DNA of 64,000 nucleotides, from NCBI RefSeq assembly GCF_022869865.1, contig NZ_CP094984.1, positions 2,356,001 to 2,420,000 on the forward strand, in the 5' to 3' direction. Within the stretch, counting starts at the first letter, position 1; the number at the start of each line of letters is the position of its first letter. A model generated the notes under the pieces. That model searched no databases, was not told the origin of the DNA, and saw only the letters and a list, made by a program, of their open reading frames with translations. This document shows positions 1 through 7,686 of the stretch, piece by piece. The position numbers and the translations under genes are program-made. The stretch is from Arthrobacter zhangbolii (GTDB lineage: Bacteria; Actinomycetota; Actinomycetes; Actinomycetales; Micrococcaceae).

Positions 1-494
1 CTGTTCCGGACCCGGTGATCTTCATGGAACCGAAGTCCCGCTACTGGCAGAAGGGCGAAGTGAACCTTGGCCACGCCGGCCCGGTGGAGGGCGCCAAGGT
101 GGTCCGTCCGGGCAGGCACGTCACCCTCGTGGCGTGGGGCGCCATGGTGGCACGCTGCCTCCAGGTGGCCGAACTGGCCGCCGAAGACGGCATTGAGGTG
201 GAGGTCCTGGACCTGCGCTGGCTGAAGCCGATCGACGCCGCCGCCCTGGCCGAATCCGTCGGCCGGACCCGGCGCGCCGTCGTCGTCCATGAGGCGCCGC
301 TGACCTCCGGCCTGGGCGCCGAGGTGGCCGCGCTGATCACCGAGCACTGCTTCGACACCCTGCGCGCCCCGGTTGGGCGGGTCACCGGATTCGACGTACC
401 GTATCCGTCAGGAGACCTTGAAGACGAATACATCCCGAACATCGACCGCATCCTGTTCGGGATCCAGCGAGTATTGGAGTACCGGCGTGGCTGA
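1..494 (+). CDS. Alpha-ketoacid dehydrogenase E1 component, beta subunit (3' part)
   Basis: The last roughly 163 codons of a thiamine-diphosphate-dependent E1-beta subunit; the 5' part lies outside the window and the reading frame is open to the left edge. The visible part is the transketolase C-terminal domain: an EPK-RYW segment near the left edge, a WGAMV strand, a VLDLRWLKPID segment and a VVVHEAP strand. These are typical of pyruvate, branched-chain or acetoin dehydrogenase E1-beta. Together with an E1-alpha subunit it would decarboxylate a 2-keto acid and pass the acyl group to a lipoyl carrier. The stop overlaps the GTG start of the lipoyl-domain gene by 8 nt, so the two are translationally coupled. 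The substrate cannot be read from this fragment. Confidence 0.9.
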   Translation, partial: VPDPVIFMEPKSRYWQKGEVNLGHAGPVEGAKVVRPGRHVTLVAWGAMVARCLQVAELAAEDGIEVEVLDLRWLKPIDAAALAESVGRTRRAVVVHEAPLTSGLGAEVAALITEHCFDTLRAPVGRVTGFDVPYPSGDLEDEYIPNIDRILFGIQRVLEYRRG

Positions 495-816
495 AATTTC
501 CTTCCCCCTTCCCGACCTCGGCGAAGGACTGATCGAAGCCACCGTGCTGGAATGGCTCGTGGCCGAAGGCGACCAGGTGGAGCGCAACCAGCCGCTGGTG
601 GAGGTGGAAACGACCAAATCCGCAGTGGAACTCCCCTCCCCGCAGGCCGGGAAGGTAGCCCGCATCTACGGGGAACCCGGCGACAGGATCAATGTGGGCG
701 AGCCGCTTATTGTGTTCGAAGTGCCGGACAACACCGCCGGCATTGTCGGTACCGTTCCGCAGGAGGCCCCGGCGAAGCGCCGGGTCCGGCTGAGCGCCGT
801 CCTGGACGAGGACTGA
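487..816 (+). CDS. Stand-alone lipoyl (biotinyl-like) domain protein
   Basis: A 109-residue protein consisting almost entirely of one lipoyl domain, starting at a GTG that overlaps the end of the E1-beta gene. Residues 3-80 form the lipoyl fold, beginning with the PLPDLGEG motif; the modified lysine sits in ETTKSAVE near residue 43. After about residue 80 only a short charged tail follows. A normal E2 acyltransferase has some 400-500 residues with a peripheral-subunit-binding domain and a catalytic HxxxD domain, and both are absent. It is therefore a swinging-arm carrier for the E1 just upstream. The next gene, an alpha/beta hydrolase 3 nt downstream, may supply the domain that is fused to the lipoyl domain in AcoC-type proteins. 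Confidence 0.85.
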   Translation: MAEISFPLPDLGEGLIEATVLEWLVAEGDQVERNQPLVEVETTKSAVELPSPQAGKVARIYGEPGDRINVGEPLIVFEVPDNTAGIVGTVPQEAPAKRRVRLSAVLDED

Positions 817-819
817 CCG

Positions 820-1623
820 GTGTCCGGCCACGGCTCCCTGGTGGAAGGCACCGATCCCCGACTGGATGTCCAGGTGTTCGCGGGCGACGACGACGGCGCG
901 GACTCCCGCCGTCCGGTCCTGCTGCTGCATGGATTTGCCTCCGACTCGCAGTTGAACTGGCACAATTCCGGCTGGGTGAATGCCCTGCTCGCCGCCGGCA
1001 GGCAGGTCATCACGGTGGACCTGCCCGGCCACGGCGCCAGCGCCGCGCCGGCGGACCTCGACGCCTACCGTCCCAGCCGCATCCGCGCGGACCTGCTGCA
1101 GGTGGTACAGGACGCGGGTGTCCGGCCGCTGGCCAACGCCGACCCGGGGAGCGGGCTGGACGTAGTGGGCTATTCCCTGGGCTCACGGCTGGCATGGGAG
1201 TTCGGGGCCACGCAGCCCGAGCTGGTGCACCGGATGGTGCTGGGCGGGCCCGGCTGCGGTGATCCGCTGGCTGATTTCGATCTGGACGCCGCCCGGGAGG
1301 CTGCCGCAGGCGGAGCGCCGGTAGCGGATCCGCGTACCGCCGAGCTGCTCCGGATGGCGCAGCTGGTCCCGCAGAACAACCTCGCTGCGCTTTTCCGTAT
1401 GGTCGAGGCCATCAAGGAGGAGCCCTTCTCCCCCGCAGCCGCCGTGCCCGGGATGCCGCTGCTGCTGGTAGCCGGCGAGCGGGATGATCTGGCCGCCACG
1501 GCGCCCGAGCTGGCAGCGCTGAGCGGACAGGCAGACATGCTCACCCTCCCCGCCCGTACGCATGCCAATGCCGTCACGTCCCGGGCGTTTAAGACCGCCG
1601 CACTGGACTTCCTGGCGGGCTGA
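820..1623 (+). CDS. Alpha/beta hydrolase, possibly the acyltransferase partner of the lipoyl carrier
   Basis: A 267-residue alpha/beta-hydrolase-fold protein with a GTG start 3 nt after the lipoyl-carrier gene. Visible marks are the oxyanion-hole HGF segment (LLLHGF near residue 38), the VDLPGHG strand, the nucleophile elbow GYSLGS near residue 117, a late acid in the GERDD segment and a His in RTHANAV near residue 248, which gives a plausible Ser-Asp-His triad. No signal peptide is visible, so it is cytoplasmic. In AcoC of the acetoin dehydrogenase complex a lipoyl domain and an alpha/beta hydrolase domain form one chain; here they are two adjacent genes. A role in acyl transfer or thioester hydrolysis is inferred from context. 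It could also be an unrelated esterase co-transcribed with the complex. Confidence 0.8.
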   Translation: MSGHGSLVEGTDPRLDVQVFAGDDDGADSRRPVLLLHGFASDSQLNWHNSGWVNALLAAGRQVITVDLPGHGASAAPADLDAYRPSRIRADLLQVVQDAGVRPLANADPGSGLDVVGYSLGSRLAWEFGATQPELVHRMVLGGPGCGDPLADFDLDAAREAAAGGAPVADPRTAELLRMAQLVPQNNLAALFRMVEAIKEEPFSPAAAVPGMPLLLVAGERDDLAATAPELAALSGQADMLTLPARTHANAVTSRAFKTAALDFLAG

Positions 1624-1723
1624 GCGGGCGAAAAGTTACGAGTTGGTCACGTAGGGGGCAATCTGCACCGGGACCACGCCGCGCCACGCTACGATGGAGA
1701 GGCTAGTGGACTAGGTTGGTTTT

Positions 1724-1754
1724 AATCAGCCTACTGATTGTTTTTCGGCTGATT
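1724..1754 (+). promoter_or_regulatory. Two mutually exclusive hairpins in the kinase leader
   Basis: The segment 1724-1731 (AATCAGCC) can pair with 1747-1754 (GGCTGATT). Alternatively 1724-1729 pairs with 1734-1739 (CTGATT), giving a short hairpin followed directly by five T at 1741-1745, like a weak terminator. Both lie 50-80 nt before the kinase start. The competing pairings are visible; any attenuation role is inference, and the short stem is weak. Confidence 0.35.
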
Positions 1755-1801
1755 CCGGGCCCCACCGGCCTTCACCTTTTATCCCCGTAGGGAGGACACC
1801 C

Positions 1802-2773
1802 GTGGATGTACTCCTTGGGCACCGATACCGCACCACTGAACTCATAGGTTCCGGCGGTGCAGCTTCGGTGTACCGGGCCGTCGATGAGAATCTCGGCCGC
1901 GAAGTAGCCGTCAAGCTTTTCAGTGCCGGCTTCCACGAGGATGACGAGACGCGCCGCCAGCAGACCGAAATGCAGCTGCTGGCCACACTGAACCATCCCG
2001 GTCTGGTCACCCTGCACGATGCAGGCGTGAGCGTGGACGAGGAAGGACGGGCGTCCAGCTACCTGGTGATGGAACTGGTGGACGGACCGGATCTGCGCGG
2101 CAAGCTCAAGGAGGGCCCGCTCTCCTCCCCCGCAACGGCTGCACTGGGGGCAGACCTGGCCGATGCACTGAACTACGTCCACAGCAACGGTGTCATCCAC
2201 CGCGACGTGAAGCCTGCCAACATCCTGCTCTTTCCGCAGGCAGAGCAGGACACCCGCCTGTATCCGAGGCTCACAGACTTCGGCATTGCGCGGATGGTGG
2301 AAGCAACAGTTGCCACCGCCCACGGTGCCACCATTGGAACGGCGAACTACCTGAGCCCGGAACAGGCCCAGGGAGCCGCAGTGGATCCGCGGACCGATAT
2401 TTATTCGCTGGGCCTGGTACTGCTGGAATGCCTGACCGGCGAAAAGGCCTTCCCGGGTCCGATTGTGGAAGCTGCCGTTGCGCGCCTGCTGCGGGACCCT
2501 GAGATCCCCGAGTGGGTGGGCCCGGACTGGACGGAGATCCTGCGCGCCATGACCGCCCGCCTGGTGGACGCCCGCCCCGAAGCCCATGAGGTGGCAGTAG
2601 CGCTGCGCACCCTTGCGGCGGAACGCACCGTCCTGGACACACCCGAGTCCGTGCCGGCATCTGCCGACGCCTCGGCAGGCCGCGAACCGGTCACCGGCGA
2701 CTCCACGGGCGGCATCACCACGGGCAACATCTACATTCCCGCCCCGCCGCTGCACTCTCCCAGCCTGGGCTAG
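1802..2773 (+). CDS. Soluble serine/threonine protein kinase
   Basis: A 323-residue Hanks-type kinase. The GTG start is preceded by GGGAGGA about 7 nt upstream. The kinase domain fills residues 9-265: Gly-rich loop GSGGAAS (16-22), ATP-anchoring Lys38 in VAVKLF, catalytic loop HRDVKPAN with Asp135, metal-binding DFG with Asp159, and an activation-segment end reading SPEQ. The remaining roughly 55 residues are Thr/Ser/Pro-rich and probably disordered. There is no membrane helix and no PASTA repeat, so it is not PknB-like and has no visible sensor domain. It is transcribed alone, with a strong terminator after it. Its substrates cannot be inferred from the neighbours. Confidence 0.93.
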   Translation: MDVLLGHRYRTTELIGSGGAASVYRAVDENLGREVAVKLFSAGFHEDDETRRQQTEMQLLATLNHPGLVTLHDAGVSVDEEGRASSYLVMELVDGPDLRGKLKEGPLSSPATAALGADLADALNYVHSNGVIHRDVKPANILLFPQAEQDTRLYPRLTDFGIARMVEATVATAHGATIGTANYLSPEQAQGAAVDPRTDIYSLGLVLLECLTGEKAFPGPIVEAAVARLLRDPEIPEWVGPDWTEILRAMTARLVDARPEAHEVAVALRTLAAERTVLDTPESVPASADASAGREPVTGDSTGGITTGNIYIPAPPLHSPSLG

Positions 2774-2799
2774 GAAAAACCCGCCAGGCGCGGACAGCA

Positions 2800-2833
2800 A
2801 AACGGGGCCCGCGGTAATCCGCGGGCCCCGTTT
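2800..2833 (+). terminator. Intrinsic terminator after the kinase gene
   Basis: A perfect 15-bp stem (AAACGGGGCCCGCGG at 2800-2814 with its complement at 2819-2833) and a TAAT loop, ending in GTTT. It lies between convergent genes and can serve both strands. Confidence 0.85.
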
Positions 2834-2866
2834 CAGTTCCTGACTGCATCCGGACTGCCGGACGCC

Positions 2867-3025
2867 CTACTTGCCGTCGCCGGCTGCTTCGTCCTCTTCA
2901 GGTTCAAAGTTCGAGGCTTCCTCGGTGCTCGCAGCCGCAATACCGTCATCGCTCTGCGGGATGGTTCCATCGGGGCCTTTTGAACCGGTCTCCTTCGGAT
3001 CCTGGCCGGCTTCCTTCTCTCCCAT
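2867..3025 (-). CDS. Small acidic protein of unknown function (52 aa)
   Basis: A 52-codon reading frame starting with ATG at 3025 and ending with TAG at 2867. The start is preceded by AAGGAGA at good spacing, a stronger ribosome site than most genes here have. The product begins MGEKEAG and is rich in Glu, Asp, Gly, Ser and Thr, with an EPEEDEAAGDGK tail. It has no Cys, no hydrophobic run and no recognisable domain, so it is probably intrinsically disordered and soluble. It stands alone on the minus strand between the kinase terminator and a divergent stretch. I do not recognise it; the ribosome site and high third-position GC argue that it is translated. Confidence 0.65.
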   Translation of the reverse strand: MGEKEAGQDPKETGSKGPDGTIPQSDDGIAAASTEEASNFEPEEDEAAGDGK

Positions 3026-3093
3026 GGTGTCTCCTTAGTGGTACTGGTAACTGCGGCGGATAGTTCATGCTTCACTGCCCGACCTATCCTTCG

Positions 3094-3123
3094 ATACTAG
3101 GCCAACTGTGGCACGGCTGACAC
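3094..3123 (-). promoter_or_regulatory. Possible promoter of the 52-aa gene
   Basis: On the minus strand GTGTCA (3123-3118) and TAGTAT (3099-3094) are separated by 18 bp. Each matches the sigma-70-type consensus at 4 of 6 positions. It lies about 70 nt before the start codon. Confidence 0.3.
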
Positions 3124-3145
3124 CTGCACGGGCTCCCGTACGGGC

Positions 3146-4465
3146 TCAGGCATTCCGCCGCACGGCGGCTGCGCGAACCGCCACCAGCCCCAGCAGCAGC
3201 AGCGCTCCGGCGGCAGCGGCCGGAACAATAAACGCATGCTGGTAGCCGCCTGAATCCGCAAGGCGCCCTGCCACGGACGAGCCCAGTGCCGTGCCCGTCA
3301 CCACTCCGCTGGCCAGCAGCGTCATAACGGTGCCCATCAGTTCCCGCGGTGCCACGATGGCGCCGATGCCGAAGATGCTGACCATGGTCGGCCCCACGGG
3401 GATGCCCAGCACAAACAGGACCACCAGCATGGTGGCAATATCCGCGGGCAGGAACAACAGCAGGGCAAGGACCGTCATTGCCCCGGCACAGAGGAGCCAG
3501 CGCGCTGCGGAACCGAACCGTTCGGGCCAGAAGGCCACGGACAGGGCCGCTGCGGCCGAGCTCAGGCCCATGACCGCATAGAGCAGACCCGCGGACGATG
3601 CGACACCGAAGCTGCCGGCGAATGCCGTCAGGCTCGTCTGGGTGGAGCCGAAGAAAGTGCCCATGGCAACCATGCCCAGCACCGGCAGCATGATGAGCAG
3701 CCACTGCGGACGGGCACTGCCCGAAGTCCTGTCCTGCTGCTTTGTTCCGCGCGCGGTTTTTGGCCTCCCGCCGCCCGGGCGGCGGGAGGACGGAACCACG
3801 TATTCCACCGTGGGGTGGACGGCGAAGGCCGCCACCATGGTGGCTGTGAGCACTGCGGCCAGGGCCAGCGGGAGCCAGGGAGCGACGGCCGCGGCCAGCA
3901 GGCCCACGAGCGCCGGTCCCAGCACGAAGGTGAGCTCATCCGCCGTACCTTCGTAGGACAGGGCAGTGTCCATTTCGCGTCCCCGCGGACGCCGGGCTGT
4001 CATAGCCATCCAGCGCACCCTGGCCATCGGTCCGACCTGCGGGCAGGAGGCGCCCATGGCGAAGGCGGCGATAAGCATCCAGACGGGAGAGCCGGCAGGG
4101 TCCAGCAACGCGGCGGTCAGCAGGAACAGTCCAATGGCCACCGGATTCAGGACCGCCGTGGAGAGCAGGATGGGACGCTGTCCAATCCGGTCGGCGAGAT
4201 AGCCGAGCAGGGGCGCGCCGACGGCCGAGCCGATTCCCACTCCGCCGGCGGCGAACCCGCCAAGTGCGTAGGACCCGGACACTTCGGTGATCAGGGTCAG
4301 CGCTCCGACGGTCAGCATGGCCAACGGCAGCCGCGCGAGGAAGGCGACCGGGAAAAAGGACCTGCCGGCGAGGGCGAAAATGGCCTGGTAACGGCCGGCG
4401 GGAGGTGCCCCCGCGGCTTCGTCAGCGGGCGTGGAGGGGGTTGGGGAGGGCGTGTTTGGAGTCAT
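3146..4465 (-). CDS. Major facilitator superfamily transporter
   Basis: A 439-residue membrane protein with about twelve hydrophobic segments and a charged, Gly/Arg/Lys-rich central cytoplasmic loop (about residues 225-250). The loop between helices 2 and 3 carries GYLADRIGQRP, a good match to MFS motif A. The first 25 residues are Pro/Thr-rich and cytoplasmic. This architecture is typical of proton-coupled exporters of drugs or small metabolites, but nothing identifies the substrate. It is monocistronic: the neighbouring small gene has its own ribosome site and the sbcC gene is a separate unit. Confidence 0.88.
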   Translation of the reverse strand: MTPNTPSPTPSTPADEAAGAPPAGRYQAIFALAGRSFFPVAFLARLPLAMLTVGALTLITEVSGSYALGGFAAGGVGIGSAVGAPLLGYLADRIGQRPILLSTAVLNPVAIGLFLLTAALLDPAGSPVWMLIAAFAMGASCPQVGPMARVRWMAMTARRPRGREMDTALSYEGTADELTFVLGPALVGLLAAAVAPWLPLALAAVLTATMVAAFAVHPTVEYVVPSSRRPGGGRPKTARGTKQQDRTSGSARPQWLLIMLPVLGMVAMGTFFGSTQTSLTAFAGSFGVASSAGLLYAVMGLSSAAAALSVAFWPERFGSAARWLLCAGAMTVLALLLFLPADIATMLVVLFVLGIPVGPTMVSIFGIGAIVAPRELMGTVMTLLASGVVTGTALGSSVAGRLADSGGYQHAFIVPAAAAGALLLLGLVAVRAAAVRRNA

Positions 4466-4620
4466 GGTGCGGTATCCGAATACGTTGAACCGCGCACCGT
4501 CCCCCCTCCCGGTACGCCCGACCCTTGCTACCCCCCAATTTTACCCACGCCCGGCTGCGGTGCCTAACTGCCGCTCCCGTATGAGCGTGGCCCGGGTTCA
4601 GCGCAGCGTCCTCACCCGGT

Positions 4621-7600
4621 TCAGCGCAGCACCGCTTCCCCCAGGCTGTAGCGGATGGTGGATCCGTTCCGTCCCTTCAGGATCTGCAGCTGGGCCGGTA
4701 TCCGCTGCTTCATCTCGCCCACATGGCTGACCAGGCCGACCACCCGGCCGCCGTCCCGCAGTCCCTCCAGCGCGTCCATGACCTGTTCAAGGGACTGGTC
4801 ATCCAGGCTGCCGAAGCCCTCATCAACAAACAGGGTCTCGATGTTCACTCCCCCGGCTTCCTGCTGCACCACATCGGCCAGTCCCAGCGCCAGGGCCAGG
4901 GAGGCCATAAAGCTTTCGCCGCCGGAGAGCGTGGAGGTGTCCCGCCGCTGGCCGGTCCACTCGTCGGCGACGTGCAGCCCCAGTCCCGCCTTGCGGTTAC
5001 CGGACTTGGAGTCGCTGTGCACCAGGGCATATCTGCCGCCGGTCATGGCGGCCAGCCGTTCCGTGGCAGCCGCAGCAACCTGTTCCAGCCGTGCCGCCAG
5101 GACGTAGGTGCTCAGTGTCATCTTGTACGTGTTCTCACCGGCACCGCGGACGGTGTCTGTGACCGACTGCAGCAGGTCCCGGCGGGCCCGCAGCGGAGCC
5201 GTCTCTTCCAAGGCGGCTGCGAGTTCGGCTGAGTATTCCGACAGGCGGACGGCCGAACCGTCCAGCAGGCGGACCAGCAGCGCTGCGTCTTCCTGTTCCT
5301 TCCGTGCCGCTGCCGCCTGCTCGGCGGCCTCGGCAATGTCTTCCTCATCAGGCACCGCGGATGAGCCCGTGTCCTGGTCCTCCGGGGCAGATGCATCCTG
5401 GCCTTCGCGCCGCAGCGCCAGCCGGCGGCCGGTCTCCTCCCACTCCTGCACGCTGTGGTCATAGGCATCCCTGGTTTCGGGATCCAGCAGTGCTTCACGG
5501 ACGTCGGCAGCGGAGGCAAAGCCGGTGCCGGCCAGTGCCGTGTCGAGTTCGCGAAGCAGCCGGTCCAGCTCCTCCCCGGCCGCGTCGGCGGCCGCCCGTG
5601 CCTCGCGGGCAGCAGCGGCCAGCCGGCGGAACTGCGTCAGCGCCTCCACGCGCTCGCCCGCACCGGCAAAACCATGCAGCGCGGCACCCACCTTTGCCTC
5701 GAGGTCCGCAGCCTGTGCGCGGGCCGATTCAGCGCGGGATTCCGCCTGGGCGGCCTGGATCAGGGCCTGGGAACGGCCGGCTTCCGTGGCGGCCAGTTCC
5801 TCACCGATGCCTTCGAGCCGGTGCCGGGTTTCCAGCAGTGCCCCGGCCGCGCTGCGCGCCCGTTCCAGTTCCGCACGCGCGGCGGCCAGCTGCTCTGCCG
5901 CCACTCCGGGATCGCCGTCGCCGCCGCGGGCACGCAGCCCGGCGGCCTCTTCGGCAGCAGCTCCTGCCTCACGCCGTGCAGCTTCAAACGCCTCTTCTGC
6001 GCGGCCCGCCTCCGCCTTGGCCGCCTGCTCCTCCTCCCGGGTCACCGCTGCCTCGCCGTCGCCCAGCGTTGCCGGGTGCGGATGTTCGACGCCGCCGCAC
6101 ACCGGACACGGTGCATCCTCCGCCAGACCGGCGGCCAGCTCCGCTGCGGCCTGGTCCAGCCTGGCCTGCAGCAGATCCTGCCAGGCTTCACGGAGGTCCT
6201 GGTATTCCTGCCGGGCCTGGGCGGCTGCGGCATCCGCGGCCTCGGCATGTTCCCGTGCCGAGGCATAGGCTGCGATGGCAGCCGCCAGTTCCTCAGCGCG
6301 CGCGACGTCGCTGCCGGCACGCTCCTGATCTGCTGCCAGCCGTTCCAGTTCCGCCGCGGCGCCGGCGAGCGAGGTTTCCTCGGCGCGCAGGGCTTCCAGC
6401 CTGGCTGCGGCAGCTTCCGCCCGTTCGCGCAGCCCGGCAGCCGCCGTTTCCTCATCCCGGGCCAGTACCCGCAGCTCCCCGATCCGTTTCTCATCCTCCA
6501 GCGCCGCCGTGGCCGCGGCGAGATCAGCGCCGATGAGTGCTTCCAGCCCTTCCGGCAGTTCGGGGCTTGAAAGGTATTCTTCCGCCAGCGCATGTTCCGT
6601 TAGCTCCGTCAGGGCAGCGGCAGCGGCCGTACGCCTCGTCTCGGTGCGCTGCGCTGCCGCGTCCGCTGCCCTGACCGGGCCTTCCACGGCAGCCGCTGCG
6701 GCGTGCACCTGCAGTGCAGCGCGCCGGGGGGCAATCTCCGCTTCCGCCCGGCGATGCTCGTTTTCATCCCGGACCAGCTGCTGCAGGGCCAGTCCCCGGG
6801 CACGGCGGTGTTCCAGCTCGTGCAGCTGCCTTTCGGCGCGTTCGCGTTCGGTACCCAGCTCGTCGAGCTCTTTCCGGGCAGCGGCCGCGCGGGAGTCCAG
6901 CTCCGCCCGGAACACGGCAATTTCCTCTTCGGGACGGTCCGCTGCGGGACTGTCCTGTCCGGAGCCCGGTGCGGGGCTGTCGCCGGATTCGGCGCCCTGT
7001 TCCGTCCGGTAGCGCCGGATTTCATCGTCGGCGCGGCGCAGGACGTGTTCGGACCGTGCCTGCGCAGCGTCGAAGCGTTCGGTGGCTGCGGCCAGATCCA
7101 GCTTCAGCTGCCGCTCAATGTCTTCGAAGCGGGAGGTACCGAAGAGCTGCTGCAGCAGCTGTTCGCGGGACGCGGCATCAGCACGCAGGAATGCGGCGAA
7201 ATCCCCCTGCGGAAGCATAACCACCCGGGTGAACTGCTCCCGGTTCATGCCCAGGAGTTCCGTGATTTCCGTCGATGCTTCGTCATTGCGGGAGGACTTC
7301 TCCACCCAGGCACCGTCAACGTACTCGCGCAGCAGGGTTTTTGCCTGTTCGGTGACGGTGCTTCGTCCGCCGGCGCGTTTTGCCGGGCGTTCCCACTGCG
7401 GGCTGCGGACCACTTCGAACCGCCGGGTGCCGGAGCTGAATTCGCACACTATCTCCGGTGCCGTCTGCGGGTCCGCGTGGTCGCTGCGCAGCCTGCGTGC
7501 CTGCTGCCGGGCCCCCGGTACGGCGCCGTAGAGCGCAAAACAGATGGCGTCCAGGACACTGGTTTTCCCGGCGCCGGTGGGACCGTTCAGCAGGAACAGC

Positions 7601-7686
7601 CCGTGCTCCCCGAGCTGGTCGAAATCGATGACCTGCCGGTCCGCGAACGGGCCAAAGGCCTGCATTTCCAAGCGGTGGATTCTCAT
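4621..7686 (-). CDS. sbcC: Exonuclease SbcCD, SbcC ATPase subunit
   Basis: A 1021-residue SMC/Rad50-like ATPase. N-terminal Walker A GPTGAGKTS lies near residue 35; two long Ala/Glu/Arg-rich coiled coils flank a zinc hook CPVCGG near residue 525, almost exactly mid-chain. The C-terminal half-ATPase carries the signature LSGGESF and Walker B LFVDEGFGSLDD. It dimerises through the hook and works with SbcD to open hairpins and process DNA ends. Its ATG overlaps the sbcD stop by 4 nt (ATGA), so the two subunits are coupled. Length and all key motifs are intact. A 13-bp sequence covering its last codons and stop is repeated just downstream (4595-4607). Confidence 0.95.
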   Translation of the reverse strand: MRIHRLEMQAFGPFADRQVIDFDQLGEHGLFLLNGPTGAGKTSVLDAICFALYGAVPGARQQARRLRSDHADPQTAPEIVCEFSSGTRRFEVVRSPQWERPAKRAGGRSTVTEQAKTLLREYVDGAWVEKSSRNDEASTEITELLGMNREQFTRVVMLPQGDFAAFLRADAASREQLLQQLFGTSRFEDIERQLKLDLAAATERFDAAQARSEHVLRRADDEIRRYRTEQGAESGDSPAPGSGQDSPAADRPEEEIAVFRAELDSRAAAARKELDELGTERERAERQLHELEHRRARGLALQQLVRDENEHRRAEAEIAPRRAALQVHAAAAAVEGPVRAADAAAQRTETRRTAAAAALTELTEHALAEEYLSSPELPEGLEALIGADLAAATAALEDEKRIGELRVLARDEETAAAGLRERAEAAAARLEALRAEETSLAGAAAELERLAADQERAGSDVARAEELAAAIAAYASAREHAEAADAAAAQARQEYQDLREAWQDLLQARLDQAAAELAAGLAEDAPCPVCGGVEHPHPATLGDGEAAVTREEEQAAKAEAGRAEEAFEAARREAGAAAEEAAGLRARGGDGDPGVAAEQLAAARAELERARSAAGALLETRHRLEGIGEELAATEAGRSQALIQAAQAESRAESARAQAADLEAKVGAALHGFAGAGERVEALTQFRRLAAAAREARAAADAAGEELDRLLRELDTALAGTGFASAADVREALLDPETRDAYDHSVQEWEETGRRLALRREGQDASAPEDQDTGSSAVPDEEDIAEAAEQAAAARKEQEDAALLVRLLDGSAVRLSEYSAELAAALEETAPLRARRDLLQSVTDTVRGAGENTYKMTLSTYVLAARLEQVAAAATERLAAMTGGRYALVHSDSKSGNRKAGLGLHVADEWTGQRRDTSTLSGGESFMASLALALGLADVVQQEAGGVNIETLFVDEGFGSLDDQSLEQVMDALEGLRDGGRVVGLVSHVGEMKQRIPAQLQILKGRNGSTIRYSLGEAVLR

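Noticed and set aside
4595-4630. 13-bp direct repeat covering the end of sbcC
   Set aside because: Too short to mean more than a small duplication; it does not change the SbcC product.
5304-6536. 410-codon plus-strand Pro/Arg-rich frame
   Set aside because: Antisense to the coiled coil of sbcC.
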